A stretch of DNA of 47,554 nucleotides from Betaproteobacteria bacterium (GCA_009921765.1 RFXC01000006.1:1-47554); one strand, 5' to 3'. Positions 24,802 through 33,446 are shown, counted from the first letter of the stretch. Numbers and translations are program-made. The notes: a model not told the origin generated them from the letters alone.

Positions 24802-26043
24802 CTAGAGTCGACCCGCCTGCGCGGCGAGGTGCCGGCGAAGCAGCGGGGACGCGGCCACCAGACGCCAACCAAGGTCACGCGCCAGCATGACTGGCGGCGC
24901 AAACGGGCCCAGCGAGGCGATCCGGCGCGAATCGAACAGCCGCTGCAAGCCATCGGTGACCACACGCAAGGCAAGCACCGGCTCGGCCCGGCTGCGCTCA
25001 TAACGGCGCAGGACCGTTCGCACTCCAGGATCGGGGGCACCTTCCAGCGCGTCGCGAAGCGCGGCGATATCGCCGAAGCCCAGGTTCATGCCCTGCCCGG
25101 CGAGGGGGTGTACGACATGGGCTGCATCGCCCACCAACGCCAGACGGTGGCCGATCAGCGTTCCGACCCGGCCCAGGCGAAGCGGATACCGAGCGATGTC
25201 CGAAAGCGGCGCCAATGCGCCAAGTGCCCCGCCTGACAGCGCCCCGACCCGCTCGGCAAGTTCACTGGCGGGCAACGCCGAGAGTTCGTCCGCCAGATCA
25301 ACTGGCGCCGACCAGACCATGCTGACGCGTCCGCGAAAATCGGGGGAGTCGGCCGACCGTGAAGCGGGCAGAGGCAGGAGAGCGAGGATGCCATGCTCGC
25401 CGAACCACTGAAACGCCGTATCGCGATGCGGCTTTGCGGTGAGAAAACTGCCCACCAGCGCGGCCTGACCATAATCACTGAACTGTGCATCGATACCGGC
25501 AAGGGTGCGAACGGCGGATCGCGCGCCGTCTGCGGCCACGATCAGCCTGCTCTGCAACTCGCGGCCGTCGGCAAGACGCAGGCGGGCATGGGCGTCAGAG
25601 GCATGCTCGACCGCCGAAACCTCACCATCGAGCACCCGAACCGCGGAAAACCGGAGCGCCTGCTCAAGAACGCGGCTCAGTTCCCCGCCTTCGACAATGG
25701 AGGCGAGCGAAGAAACCGCCGCGTCGTAGGCATCAAATTCGAGCGCACTGGCGGTGGCTGCCGTGGACGGCAGAACGCGCATGCGATGGACCGGGTTGGT
25801 TCGGGAGGCATCCAGCGACTGCCAGACACCGAGTTCGCGCAAGAGCGCGGCCGACGGCGCGGAGATGGCAAACACCCGGGTGTCCTCGCCGGGCGCGGGC
25901 TGCGCCCGGCCATCGGATGCGGGGCCGACCAGGACCACCGAGCGCCCCAGCCTCGCGAGCGCGAGCGCGACCGACACACCAATGGCACCCCGCCCCACGA
26001 CCGCAATGTCGGCGGACACACTGTTTGATGAAACATTGACCAT
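24802..26043 (-). CDS. UbiH/UbiF/VisC-family FAD hydroxylase
   Basis: Flavoprotein monooxygenase of 413 residues of the ubiquinone-synthesis hydroxylase family. The FAD Rossmann motif is IAVVGRGAIGVSVALALARLG near the N-terminus, the second FAD motif is LIVAADGARSAVR, and the signature GDAAHVVHPLAGQGMNLGFGD is near residue 300. It would hydroxylate the aromatic ring during ubiquinone synthesis; which ring position cannot be told. It is followed by the dsbC-like gene, an arrangement common in Burkholderiales. Confidence 0.9.
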   Translation of the reverse strand: MVNVSSNSVSADIAVVGRGAIGVSVALALARLGRSVVLVGPASDGRAQPAPGEDTRVFAISAPSAALLRELGVWQSLDASRTNPVHRMRVLPSTAATASALEFDAYDAAVSSLASIVEGGELSRVLEQALRFSAVRVLDGEVSAVEHASDAHARLRLADGRELQSRLIVAADGARSAVRTLAGIDAQFSDYGQAALVGSFLTAKPHRDTAFQWFGEHGILALLPLPASRSADSPDFRGRVSMVWSAPVDLADELSALPASELAERVGALSGGALGALAPLSDIARYPLRLGRVGTLIGHRLALVGDAAHVVHPLAGQGMNLGFGDIAALRDALEGAPDPGVRTVLRRYERSRAEPVLALRVVTDGLQRLFDSRRIASLGPFAPPVMLARDLGWRLVAASPLLRRHLAAQAGRL

Positions 26044-26190
26044 CGATCGATTATAGGGACATGTGCAGTGAGTATCCGGTTGATCGGATGCCGCGTGTCC
26101 GCCGCCTGCGCCGCCCGCCCCCCACCGTTTCGGGGGAGTCTGATATTATTGCGGGCTGTGTTCGCGCGAAATTTTTGCGCGCGTCACCGG

Positions 26191-26245
<55 letters not shown>

Positions 26246-26266
<21 letters not shown>

Positions 26267-26336
26267 TCGATTTGGCGAGCGAAGGCGAGCAAAATCGTTT
26301 GGTCAAGGCGATTCCGCCCTTGGCCACCATCGATTT
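26246..26336. repeat. 28-bp direct repeat of the tRNA-Phe 3' end (att-like)
   Basis: The tRNA-Phe 3' end plus seven following bases (26246-26273) is repeated exactly at 26309-26336, with starts 63 bases apart. Each copy spans part of the T arm, the 3' acceptor strand, CCA and TCGATTT. Duplication of a tRNA 3' end is the usual footprint of a tRNA-targeting integrase. No integrase gene is present, so the element is gone or was only a cassette. Between the copies lies another small direct repeat, GGCGAGC at 26274-26280 and 26284-26290. Confidence 0.85.
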
Positions 26337-26376
26337 CTTCCAATCCAACCGTCCTTTTCGCGATAGAGTTTTCAGC

Positions 26377-26565
26377 GTGAAGGTCTCCGCTATTCTTCGC
26401 CTGCTCGAATCAGACGGCTGGTCTCTGGTGGCCATCCGTGGCAGCCACCGTCAGTTCAAGCACGCCGTCAAACCGGGGCGCGTGACGGTTGCGGGCAAAC
26501 CCAGCGACGACTTGGCTCCGGGTACTCTGAACAGCATACTCAAGCAGGCCGGTCTGAAACTGTGA
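26377..26565 (+). CDS. hicA: HicA toxin (mRNA interferase)
   Basis: Protein of 62 residues with the dsRNA-binding-like HicA fold: VSAILRLLESDGWSLVAIRGSHRQFKHAVKPGRVTV and the end GTLNSILKQAGLKL. The catalytic histidine is at residue 24 in GSHRQF. HicA cleaves mRNA and is held in check by HicB. GTG at 26377 is chosen as the start because the family begins just before this point; the frame stays open upstream through the tRNA gene, which is not coding. It precedes hicB by four bases. Confidence 0.92.
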   Translation: MKVSAILRLLESDGWSLVAIRGSHRQFKHAVKPGRVTVAGKPSDDLAPGTLNSILKQAGLKL

Positions 26566-26569
26566 GGCA

Positions 26570-26785
26570 ATGATGCGATACGCAATCGTGATTGAACGCG
26601 CTGGAAGCAATTTCTCAGCCTACGTGCCAGACCTGCCCGGATGCGTGGCCACAGGCGACAGCGAGGCGGCAGTCGAACAAGAGATTCGGGCCGCTATCGC
26701 ATTCCATATCGAGGGCTTGCGCGAGGATGGCCTGGCGGTACCCGCCCCCTCGAGTCGCGTGGAATATGTCGAGGTCGCCGCTTGA
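26570..26785 (+). CDS. hicB: HicB antitoxin, short form
   Basis: Protein of 70-71 residues: MRYAIVIERAGSNFSAYVPDLPGCVATGDSEAAVEQEIRAAIAFHIEGL, the typical HicB partial RNase H fold. No DNA-binding helix-turn-helix or ribbon domain follows, as in the short HicB forms. GAGG lies just upstream and favours the second ATG at 26573. It is four bases after hicA. A broken second copy of its 5' part lies at 27000-27077. Confidence 0.92.
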   Translation: MMRYAIVIERAGSNFSAYVPDLPGCVATGDSEAAVEQEIRAAIAFHIEGLREDGLAVPAPSSRVEYVEVAA

Positions 26786-26799
26786 AGACGCACCGATGC

Positions 26800-26848
26800 G
26801 CAGCGGACTGAAAATCCGCATGTCGGTGGTTCGATTCCGCCGATGGCC
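26800..26848 (+). pseudogene. tRNA-Phe 3'-half fragment
   Basis: This stretch repeats the anticodon arm, variable loop, T arm and 3' acceptor strand of tRNA-Phe (26215-26262 region). It differs by G to A at 26820 and CT to GA near 26842. The acceptor 5' strand, D arm and CCA are absent, so it cannot be a tRNA. It starts 15 bases after the hicB stop. With the copies at 26191 and 26309 it brackets hicAB, so it looks like the far attachment site of an inserted cassette. Confidence 0.85.
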
Positions 26849-26876
26849 GATATCAACCGCAGCCGCAGGACGATCT

Positions 26877-26990
26877 ATGGCTCGTGATCCACGGGCGTTT
26901 CTGTGGGATGCCCGGGAAGCGGCTTTGTCGATTCAGCGCTTCGTCATGGGTATGAACGCTGCGTCATTCGCCGCAGATGAACTCGGCTAG
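26877..26990 (+). pseudogene. truncated HepT-like (DUF86) gene
   Basis: An open stretch of 37 codons, MARDPRAFLWDAREAALSI followed by QRFVMGMNAASFAADELG and a stop, resembles the N-terminus of HepT-type toxins (DUF86), which begin with R-x-x-x-x-L-x-D-x-x-x-A and continue with FxxD. The remaining two thirds, including the catalytic R-x-x-x-x-H, are missing, and no MNT nucleotidyltransferase antitoxin gene precedes it. It is probably a remnant from the same integration events as the neighbouring hicB fragment. Confidence 0.6.
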
Positions 26991-26999
26991 AGAACAGTA

Positions 27000-27077
27000 A
27001 TGAGGTACGCAATCGTGATTGAACGCGCTGGAAGCAACGTCTCAGCCTAAGTGCCGGACCTGCCCGGATGCGTGGCC
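27000..27077 (+). pseudogene. broken second copy of hicB
   Basis: The sequence is nearly identical to hicB 26573-26650: MRYAIVIERAGSNVSA, then TAA where hicB has a tyrosine codon (TAC), then VPDLPGCVAKG, after which similarity ends. It is therefore inactive, by an internal stop at 27048-27050 and by loss of the 3' half. The frame after the stop continues into the hydrolase gene. Confidence 0.85.
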
Positions 27078-27221
27078 AAGGGCCGCACCCGTGTATCCGC
27101 TTCCGGGTCCGCCACGGGCAGTCTGACTGCCGACCACGCGCAGTCGGGCTTATCATTCAGCCACGCAGACGCCATGGCAGCGGCAACTGGCGCTGTCCTG
27201 CTTTCCGAAGGAGCCCTGAAC

Positions 27222-28667
27222 GTGCGCGCACTCTCCATGACCCCGACAACCATGGAACCCACCCCGCCCACGCAACCGCTCGTTGGGATGGGGTCCCTCC
27301 AATCGCCAGCGAGGCGGGCGGTGCTCAGCGCGGCGGGCGGCCTCGCCACGATGCTCGGCTGGCCAGGCCTCGCATCGGCCGACTCGGCCTCGCTTCTTTC
27401 CGCCCTCGCAAGCGGCCTGCGCCCGGCGCTGCCTGCGGGCAAACTGCTCGATCAGAGCGTGCGGGTGAGCGCCGCCCGGCTCGATCAACTGGTGGCGCGA
27501 ACCTATCCCGACTTCAACGACCCTACGGTTCTGCCTGCATTTGATCCCGCCAGATCGGGTGCCCGCTACGACGTGGAATTGCATCGACTGGTTGCGCCGT
27601 TCGTCGTTCCCGAAACCGGCGAGGCGGTGACATTGAGCGGGCTGCTCGCGCTACCGGTCGGCGCAACCGGGGCACTCCCGGTCGTGTCCTGGCAGCACGG
27701 CACTGTGCTCACCTTCGACGGCGTGCCCTCCAATATGTTGAAGCTCGCCGACCCCAACTTTGTGATGTCGTATCCAGCCGATTCAGTCGAGACCCTGTTC
27801 AACGTACACCGCTTCGCTGGCCAGGGCTATGCCGTCATTGCAGCCGACTACGTGGGCAAGGGGCCGTTCAGAAACGGGCGAGGCGAGGCCTACGGGGTCA
27901 GGGATGTCACGGTCGGCACCTGCCTTCGCATGTTGGAGGCTGGCTACACGACCCTCCGTGCCATGGGAATCGAGACGGGTCCGCTCTTTCTCAACGGCTG
28001 GTCACAGGGCGGGCTCAACTCGCAATGGCTCGCCCAGGAGCTGCACCGCCGCAAGATTGCGGTCGCGGCAACCAGCGTATCGAGTCCCTTCAACGAACTG
28101 ACCGAGACCCTGCGTTTCTGGAGTGGCGCACAGACCTATCCCGTCCCGGAGGGCGCCGCCAGCTTCCCCGCCGCCCCCGACTGGCTCTCGCTCTGCATGA
28201 TCGTGCTCCTGGGAAGCTACGAACTCAACTACGGGCTCAAGGGACTGATGCAACACGCCGTTGCGCCACCGTTTAGAGACATGGCCGCAAATTTCTGGCG
28301 CACCTACGACATGCGCTTTGACCCGGCCAAGCCATTCCCCTCGGGGTCGACGCTGCTGGTGCCGCGATTTTTCGACAGTTTCACCCACGAGACCAACAGC
28401 GCGTTTCTGCGGCAGATTGCGCGCAACAGTGCGACCTACTGGCACTACGACTCGCCGATCCGCTTTCACATCGGCCTGGCTGACGAAGGGATTCACCCCA
28501 CCGTGGCGCGTCGCGCAATTGCAGCAGGGGGCGCGCTCGCCACCGAGGTAACGGTCGCCGGCGCAAGCCACCGCGCGACGTTCATGGCTTCGCTCTACGG
28601 CGAGCCCAGACACCTGGCAGGACAGACCAATACGCTGGCGTGGTTCGACAGCCTTCGTCGAGGCTGA
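27222..28667 (+). CDS. exported alpha/beta hydrolase (secretory lipase-like)
   Basis: Protein of 481 residues with a Tat-like export signal (ARRAVLSAAGGLATMLGWPGLASA). The nucleophile elbow GWSQGG has its serine at residue 261, and VVSWQHGTVL supplies an oxyanion-type segment. The likely catalytic histidine is in AGASHRATF near the C-terminus. The overall plan resembles secreted lipases or esterases that act on medium-size esters. GTG at 27222 is chosen because GAAGGAG stands eight bases upstream; other starts (27174, 27237) have poorer sites. The open frame begins earlier, inside the hicB remnant, but that part is not expected to be translated. Confidence 0.82.
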   Translation: MRALSMTPTTMEPTPPTQPLVGMGSLQSPARRAVLSAAGGLATMLGWPGLASADSASLLSALASGLRPALPAGKLLDQSVRVSAARLDQLVARTYPDFNDPTVLPAFDPARSGARYDVELHRLVAPFVVPETGEAVTLSGLLALPVGATGALPVVSWQHGTVLTFDGVPSNMLKLADPNFVMSYPADSVETLFNVHRFAGQGYAVIAADYVGKGPFRNGRGEAYGVRDVTVGTCLRMLEAGYTTLRAMGIETGPLFLNGWSQGGLNSQWLAQELHRRKIAVAATSVSSPFNELTETLRFWSGAQTYPVPEGAASFPAAPDWLSLCMIVLLGSYELNYGLKGLMQHAVAPPFRDMAANFWRTYDMRFDPAKPFPSGSTLLVPRFFDSFTHETNSAFLRQIARNSATYWHYDSPIRFHIGLADEGIHPTVARRAIAAGGALATEVTVAGASHRATFMASLYGEPRHLAGQTNTLAWFDSLRRG

Positions 28668-28738
28668 TCAAGCGACTGCCCTGCGAGCGCTGTTGATCAG
28701 CGCGCCGGCTGCAGACCTGCGGCCTCGTGCCCCGAAAG

Positions 28739-29689
28739 TTATCCCTGGCGGGCGATCTGTACGGACCACTCCGAATACCAGGTCTTGAAGAGCGTGAGTT
28801 GCTGCGCGGCGTACCGCTTCTGACTGGGCGACAACTGGTCGGCAGGGTTGAGGTTGAGCGCGTACTCCTCGTTGCCTTCCAGCACCATCAGGTGCTTGTA
28901 ATAGAGCACCAGGTCAACACCCTCATCGAACGATGACAACACACCCAGCGCCTGATCAAGCTCACGGGCATGCACGCGCGCCGACGCGCTGCCCGCCGCC
29001 GCCGCGCGGCAGAGCGCTTCGAGATGCAGCACCTCACGCGGCAGAACGTTGCCAATGCCCGTGATGGTGCCCACGGCGCCGCAGTTGACATAGCCGTGAA
29101 AGACCTGAGTGTCGACGCCAACCAGGAGCGACACGCCCGGCTCATGCCCGACGATGTGCTCGGCCGCATATTTGAGCGAGGCCGCGCCACCGAACTCCTT
29201 GAAGCCCACCAGATTCGGATATTTGCCACGAAGTTCGAAGAACAGATCGGCGCGGGTCTCATAGCCGTAATACGGGCTGTTGTAGATCACCGCAGGCAGC
29301 GACCCCGCGGCGCTCAACACCCCCTCGAAATGCGCACGCTGTGCAGCCACCGAACTGCCTCGCGAAAGCACACGCGGGATCACCATGAGCCCGCCCGCGC
29401 CGCAACGCTGGGCATGCGCAGCAATTGCCGCCGCGCGCGCCGGATTCTGTGCGCCCGTTCCGACCACCACCGGAACACCCGCCTTTACCAGCTGCTCCAC
29501 GCCCTCCATGCGCTGCTCATCGGTGAGAAGCGGCCAGTCACCCATGGAGCCGCAGTAGACCACCGCGTTCATGCCCAGACCGACCAGTTCGCGCGCCTTT
29601 CGTACAAGCGCGGCAAAGTCGGGCTGACGGTCTGCCCCGCAGGGCGTCATGAGCGCGGGAATCACGCCAGAGAAGATGTTGGCAGTCAT
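28739..29689 (-). CDS. DapA-family (dihydrodipicolinate synthase-like) aldolase/lyase
   Basis: Class I aldolase-type TIM barrel of 316 residues. The Schiff-base lysine is at about residue 164 (VGFKEFGG) and the conserved tyrosine at 136 (VIYNSPYYGY). CGSMGDWPLLTDEQR occupies the position of the GTTGE motif of true dihydrodipicolinate synthases and differs from it, so a catabolic lyase or aldolase of the family (sugar acid, sialic acid or hydroxyproline type) is more likely. It follows the TRAP binding-protein gene by 92 bases on the same strand and presumably acts on the imported compound. Confidence 0.87.
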   Translation of the reverse strand: MTANIFSGVIPALMTPCGADRQPDFAALVRKARELVGLGMNAVVYCGSMGDWPLLTDEQRMEGVEQLVKAGVPVVVGTGAQNPARAAAIAAHAQRCGAGGLMVIPRVLSRGSSVAAQRAHFEGVLSAAGSLPAVIYNSPYYGYETRADLFFELRGKYPNLVGFKEFGGAASLKYAAEHIVGHEPGVSLLVGVDTQVFHGYVNCGAVGTITGIGNVLPREVLHLEALCRAAAAGSASARVHARELDQALGVLSSFDEGVDLVLYYKHLMVLEGNEEYALNLNPADQLSPSQKRYAAQQLTLFKTWYSEWSVQIARQG

Positions 29690-29781
29690 GGGGCAACCTG
29701 CATTGGAAAGGGCGATCTCCGGTGGTGATCGGAGATCGCGTGCACAAGTGGAAGAGATGAGAGCGGTTGATGAAGCACCGG

Positions 29782-30765
29782 TTACAGGCTGCGGCCAGCC
29801 TTGCGAAGTTCGGCAAGTATCGGCGCCTTGGGCAACCAGATCTTGTCGTATTCGGCCACTACGGCTTCCGCGTCGGCACGGTTCGCGTTCCGGAACGGAA
29901 TGTTGGTGGCCTTGAACTGTTCGACCAGCTTGGGTTCATTTCCCGCCAGCTCATCGATCTGCGCATCAAGCGCCGCCTTGACCGCGCGCGAAATCAGGTC
30001 ACGATCAGCCGCGGGCATGCCCTGCCAGACGCGACCCGACACCAGCGCAATCACCGGCATGAAGATCGCGTTCATCTGCAGGATCGATTTCGATACCTTG
30101 TCGAAACGCTGATTCCAGGAAAATTCGAGGTCTGCCTCCAGGCCATCGACCTGACCATTGGACATCGCATCAAATACCTGCGGGGTGGGGATAGGGGTGG
30201 GTGAAGCACCGAGCAGCTGATAGAAATCGCGATAGGCAGGCGTGGGGTTGATCCGCAGCTTCATGCCTTTGATGTCGCCGACCTTGCTGATGTCGCGCGC
30301 AGCAAAGATCGCCCGCATGCCGGTGATGCCCCATGCCAGCCCGATCGTGCCGGTTTCGCCCGGCAAGGTGTCGAACAGCTTCATCGCCACCGGATGACGG
30401 ACGAGTTTCGCAATCTTGTCGGTGGAATCGACCACATAGGGCGCTGTAATCGCTGCGATGGCGGGTACTCGAGAACCCAGTTCGGCCGCCATGATCCAGC
30501 CCATGTCGAGCGCGCCCGACTGCATTTGCTGCAGCATTGCCGATTCGTTGCCAAGCTGACCAGAGTGGAAAACGGTGAGCGTGAGACGCCCTTTGGTCTC
30601 GGCGTTGAGCTGCTCGGCGACCTTCAGCGCTGCGCGGTTCCAGGGGTGGCCAACCGGCGTGAGAATGCCGAGGCGCAGTTGCCGCGACTGGGCGACCGAG
30701 ATGGCAGGAAAGCCAACCGAAGCGGCGGAGCCTGCAATGAGTACATCACGACGAGAAGTGGACAT
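29782..30765 (-). CDS. TRAP transporter substrate-binding protein (DctP), first system
   Basis: Periplasmic binding protein of 327 residues for a tripartite TRAP importer. It has a twin-arginine-type signal (TSRRDVLIAGSAASVG). The mature protein shows LRLGILTPVGHPWNRAALKVAEQLNAET, GQLGNESAMLQQMQSGALDMG and the DctP signature KGMKLRINPTPAYRDFYQLLGASPTPIP with the carboxylate-binding arginine. It comes 24 bases after the large permease gene, so the operon order is Q, M, P, then the DapA-like enzyme. Ligand probably an organic acid. Confidence 0.93.
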   Translation of the reverse strand: MSTSRRDVLIAGSAASVGFPAISVAQSRQLRLGILTPVGHPWNRAALKVAEQLNAETKGRLTLTVFHSGQLGNESAMLQQMQSGALDMGWIMAAELGSRVPAIAAITAPYVVDSTDKIAKLVRHPVAMKLFDTLPGETGTIGLAWGITGMRAIFAARDISKVGDIKGMKLRINPTPAYRDFYQLLGASPTPIPTPQVFDAMSNGQVDGLEADLEFSWNQRFDKVSKSILQMNAIFMPVIALVSGRVWQGMPAADRDLISRAVKAALDAQIDELAGNEPKLVEQFKATNIPFRNANRADAEAVVAEYDKIWLPKAPILAELRKAGRSL

Positions 30766-30789
30766 GAGGACCTCCTGGTGAACAGTGAT

Positions 30790-32055
30790 TTATTTCAGAA
30801 GCACAAGTGAGAGCGACGGATACAGGCAAAGCAGCAGAAGCACGACGCAGGCGACCGCGAAAAAGGGAGCGGTGACCACGAACATTCGGCCAGGATTCGC
30901 ACCGGTGACCGCGGCCGCTACAAAGAAGCAGAGGCCGACCGGCGGCGAAAGCAGACCGAGCACCAGATTGACCACCACGACCACACCAAAATGACGCGGG
31001 TCGATCCCATAGACCTCGGTGGCAATCGGCAGCAGGATGGGAACGGTCATGATGAGGCCAGGGACTCCATCGATGACGGTACCGATGACGAGAAGCGCAA
31101 GGCTGACGAGAAGGAGGAACGTGGTGGGGTCTTTCGCGATCTGCTGCACGGATGCTGCAAGCGCCTGGGGAATCTTGCCGTACACCAGCACCCAGGAAAA
31201 CACCGATGCTGCGGCCACGAGAAACAGCACGATGGCCGAGTAGACACCTGCGCGCAGGAGCATCTCCGGGAGCCTCGAGAAGCGGAACTCTCCGGTGAAG
31301 AAGCGCCCAACCAGCGCCGCGACCACTGCGCCGACCGCCGCAGACTCGGTGGCATTCGCCACGCCCCCAAGAATGGAACCGACAATGACGATGGGGATCA
31401 GCAGTGTGGGCGCAGCATCCAGAATGGTGCGCCCGCGCTCGCGCCAGGTGCGGCGTTCGCCCGCCGGGAACCCGTGTATCGCCCCGAGAATGGCGATGAT
31501 CACGCAGAACAGGACGGTCAGGATCACACCAGGCACGATGCCCGCCACCAGCATGTCGCTCACCGCCACCTGGGCAAGCGTGCTGTAGACCACAAACATG
31601 ACGGAGGGTGGGATGATGGGCCCCAGCATGCCGCTGAAGGCGGTAAGGCCCGCCGCAAAGGTCTTGTCATAGCCCTTGCGCTCCATCTCGGGAACCATGA
31701 TCTGCGACATGATGGCAACCTGAGCGGTGGCCGATCCCAGGATGGAGGCGACCATCATGTTGGCCAGCACATTCACATAGGCAAGACCCGCCCTGAGTGA
31801 GCCCACAAATGCCATCGCCATCTGGACGATTCGCTGGGTGATGCCACCCGCATTCATGATCTCGCCGATCAGGATGAAGAGCGGAATGGCGATCAGGCCA
31901 TAGCTGTCGACACCGCCGAACAGCTGCAACGGGTAGTTGTTGAAGAGCAGTGGATTACCCGAATCCGCGATATAGACGATGGCGCCCAGGCACAGACATA
32001 GGCCGATGGGCACGCCCACCAGGAGCACCAGCGTGAAGGCCGCCAGCGTGAGCAT
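30790..32055 (-). CDS. TRAP transporter large permease (DctM), first system
   Basis: Membrane protein of 421 residues with about 12 transmembrane helices. DctM features are PLFILIGEIMNAGGI, SLRAGLAYVNVLANMMVASILGSATAQVAIM and MLGPIIPPSVMFVVYS. The protein uses the sodium or proton gradient to import the solute delivered by DctP. The ATG at 32055 overlaps the stop codon of the small permease gene by one base (TGATG), so the two are translationally coupled. Confidence 0.95.
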   Translation of the reverse strand: MLTLAAFTLVLLVGVPIGLCLCLGAIVYIADSGNPLLFNNYPLQLFGGVDSYGLIAIPLFILIGEIMNAGGITQRIVQMAMAFVGSLRAGLAYVNVLANMMVASILGSATAQVAIMSQIMVPEMERKGYDKTFAAGLTAFSGMLGPIIPPSVMFVVYSTLAQVAVSDMLVAGIVPGVILTVLFCVIIAILGAIHGFPAGERRTWRERGRTILDAAPTLLIPIVIVGSILGGVANATESAAVGAVVAALVGRFFTGEFRFSRLPEMLLRAGVYSAIVLFLVAAASVFSWVLVYGKIPQALAASVQQIAKDPTTFLLLVSLALLVIGTVIDGVPGLIMTVPILLPIATEVYGIDPRHFGVVVVVNLVLGLLSPPVGLCFFVAAAVTGANPGRMFVVTAPFFAVACVVLLLLCLYPSLSLVLLK

Positions 32056-32705
32056 CAGTTGATGCCCTGCGAGTTGCCGAGCTTGAACGAGGGAAAGCGC
32101 GCGACCGCGGACAGGCGCAGATCCTCCAGCACATTGGCAAGCGCGTGAAAAAACAGGGTGACCGAGAAAATGGGAACGATGAGGTAGAGCACCCAGGTCG
32201 GCCAGCCGAGCGTCTGGGTGCGCTCGGTATAAATGAAATTGAACGATGCGGCCGCAAATTTTTTCGGATCAAAGCTGGCCTGGGCAATTCCGAGCGGATC
32301 AAGCCAGAGCACGCACATGGCAGCGAGCGCGACGGCAAACCCCACCACACAGAGCCCCGCGGCCACCTTGGCCCTGCCCGCCCAGGCCGGCGAGAGCTTG
32401 TCGGTGAGCATGGACATTGCGAAGTCGAGCCTGAGCCGCGTCATGGCCGAGCCGCCTATGAAGGCGAGCCAGACCACCGAGAACACCGCCGATTCATCGA
32501 CCCAATAAATCGACGATCCGGAGTAGCGCGTGACCACGTTGAGCAGGATGAGTGCAAGGAGCAGCGCCATGAGGGCAATGATGGTCAGGCGCTCGATGCG
32601 AAGAATGAACGCGGAGATCGCGAGCACGGCGCGTACCGGCCACGCGGCCGCGCGAGCGGCCTGACCGTCGTTTGCGGGGCGTTGCGGGCTCGTTGCAGCG
32701 TTCAT
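32055..32705 (-). CDS. TRAP transporter small permease (DctQ), first system
   Basis: Membrane protein of 216 residues with four hydrophobic helices and the DctQ-type stretch LILLNVVTRYSGSSIYWVDESAVFSVVWLAFIGGSAMTR, where the WxxE acidic motif is visible. It contains an extra loop (about residues 150-185) compared with the shortest relatives. ATG at 32705 is the family-like start. It is the first gene of the operon, divergent from a GntR regulator only 40 bases away. Confidence 0.9.
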   Translation of the reverse strand: MNAATSPQRPANDGQAARAAAWPVRAVLAISAFILRIERLTIIALMALLLALILLNVVTRYSGSSIYWVDESAVFSVVWLAFIGGSAMTRLRLDFAMSMLTDKLSPAWAGRAKVAAGLCVVGFAVALAAMCVLWLDPLGIAQASFDPKKFAAASFNFIYTERTQTLGWPTWVLYLIVPIFSVTLFFHALANVLEDLRLSAVARFPSFKLGNSQGIN

Positions 32706-32718
32706 CCGCGCATCGTAT

Positions 32719-32730
32719 ATTGTATAAAAT
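32719..32730. promoter_or_regulatory. candidate GntR operator in the TRAP/GntR divergent gap
   Basis: ATTGTATAAAAT is a near palindrome (one mismatched pair from ATTGTATACAAT) in the 40-base gap between the dctQ and gntR starts. GTATAC-centred palindromes are common operators of FCD-type GntR regulators. The AT-rich stretch may also hold the -10 box of one or both genes, so binding could control both directions. Inferred from sequence only. Confidence 0.45.
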
Positions 32731-32745
32731 CTGCGCGTCAACACC

Positions 32746-33417
32746 ATGGCTCACGACCTCCAACCCCGTACCCTCGCCGGCATTGTTGTCGACCGGCTTC
32801 GCGAGCAGATCCTGAGTAACGCCTATCCGGCGGGCACCCAGCTGCGTCAGGACGCGCTCGCGGCAAGCTTCAGCGTGAGCCGCATTCCCGTGCGCGAGGC
32901 ACTGATCCAGCTCGAGGCAGAAGGGCTGGTGCGGATGATCCCGCACAAGGGCGCGGTGGTTACCGAGTTGTCGCGCGAAGAGGTCAACGACGTTTTTGAC
33001 CTGCGTGTTCTTCTGGAGACACGCTTGTTTCGCGATTCCATCGGGCGTCTTGATGACACCGATTTCGCGGTCATCGATACCATCCAGGCGCGCTTCGAAG
33101 CTGCCATCCGCGAGCGGGATCCAGCGCGCTGGGGCGTATTGAACCAGCAACTCCATGCTGCGCTCTATGCGCGCGCGTCGCTCCCCGAAACCAGCGCGGT
33201 GGTCGCCAGCCTGCTTCAGAAAACCGATCGCTATACGCGAGTCCAGTTGTCGTCGGATGCGGCGAGAAGGCGCGCACGCCGGGAGCACGCGAGGCTCATT
33301 GAACTCGCGCGACGCGGCGAGATCGACGAGGCCTGCGAGCGTCTCCGGGAACATGTCGAGTCGGTTCGCGCCGATCTGCTTCGGATGCTGGACAAGCGGG
33401 CGAAACGGCAGGCCTGA
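32746..33417 (+). CDS. GntR-family regulator, FCD type
   Basis: Regulator of 223 residues. The N-terminal winged helix (IVVDRLREQILSNAYPAGTQLRQDALAASFSVSRIPVREALIQLEAEGLV) is followed by the FCD domain (VFDLRVLLETRLFRDSI, NQQLHAALYARASLPET, REHARLIELARRGEIDEA). It is divergent from the TRAP / DapA-like operon and probably responds to the transported acid or a product of it. The ATG start at 32746 gives the standard N-terminus. Confidence 0.94.
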   Translation: MAHDLQPRTLAGIVVDRLREQILSNAYPAGTQLRQDALAASFSVSRIPVREALIQLEAEGLVRMIPHKGAVVTELSREEVNDVFDLRVLLETRLFRDSIGRLDDTDFAVIDTIQARFEAAIRERDPARWGVLNQQLHAALYARASLPETSAVVASLLQKTDRYTRVQLSSDAARRRARREHARLIELARRGEIDEACERLREHVESVRADLLRMLDKRAKRQA

Positions 33418-33431
33418 ACACATACAGACCC

Positions 33432-33446
33432 GGGGCCACCGGCCCC
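33432..33446. other. GC-rich hairpin between convergent gntR and arsJ
   Basis: GGGGCC and GGCCCC form a perfect six-base stem with an ACC loop, 15 bases after the gntR stop and 89 bases beyond the arsJ stop. It may stop transcription from the left, but no T run follows. The rest of the 117-base gap shows no gene. Confidence 0.35.

Noticed and set aside
26800..26848. Second functional tRNA-Phe gene
   Set aside because: Acceptor 5' strand, D arm and CCA are missing, so it cannot fold as a tRNA.
33432..33446. Intrinsic terminator between gntR and arsJ
   Set aside because: The stem is strong but neither strand has a T run after it, so it is listed only as a hairpin.
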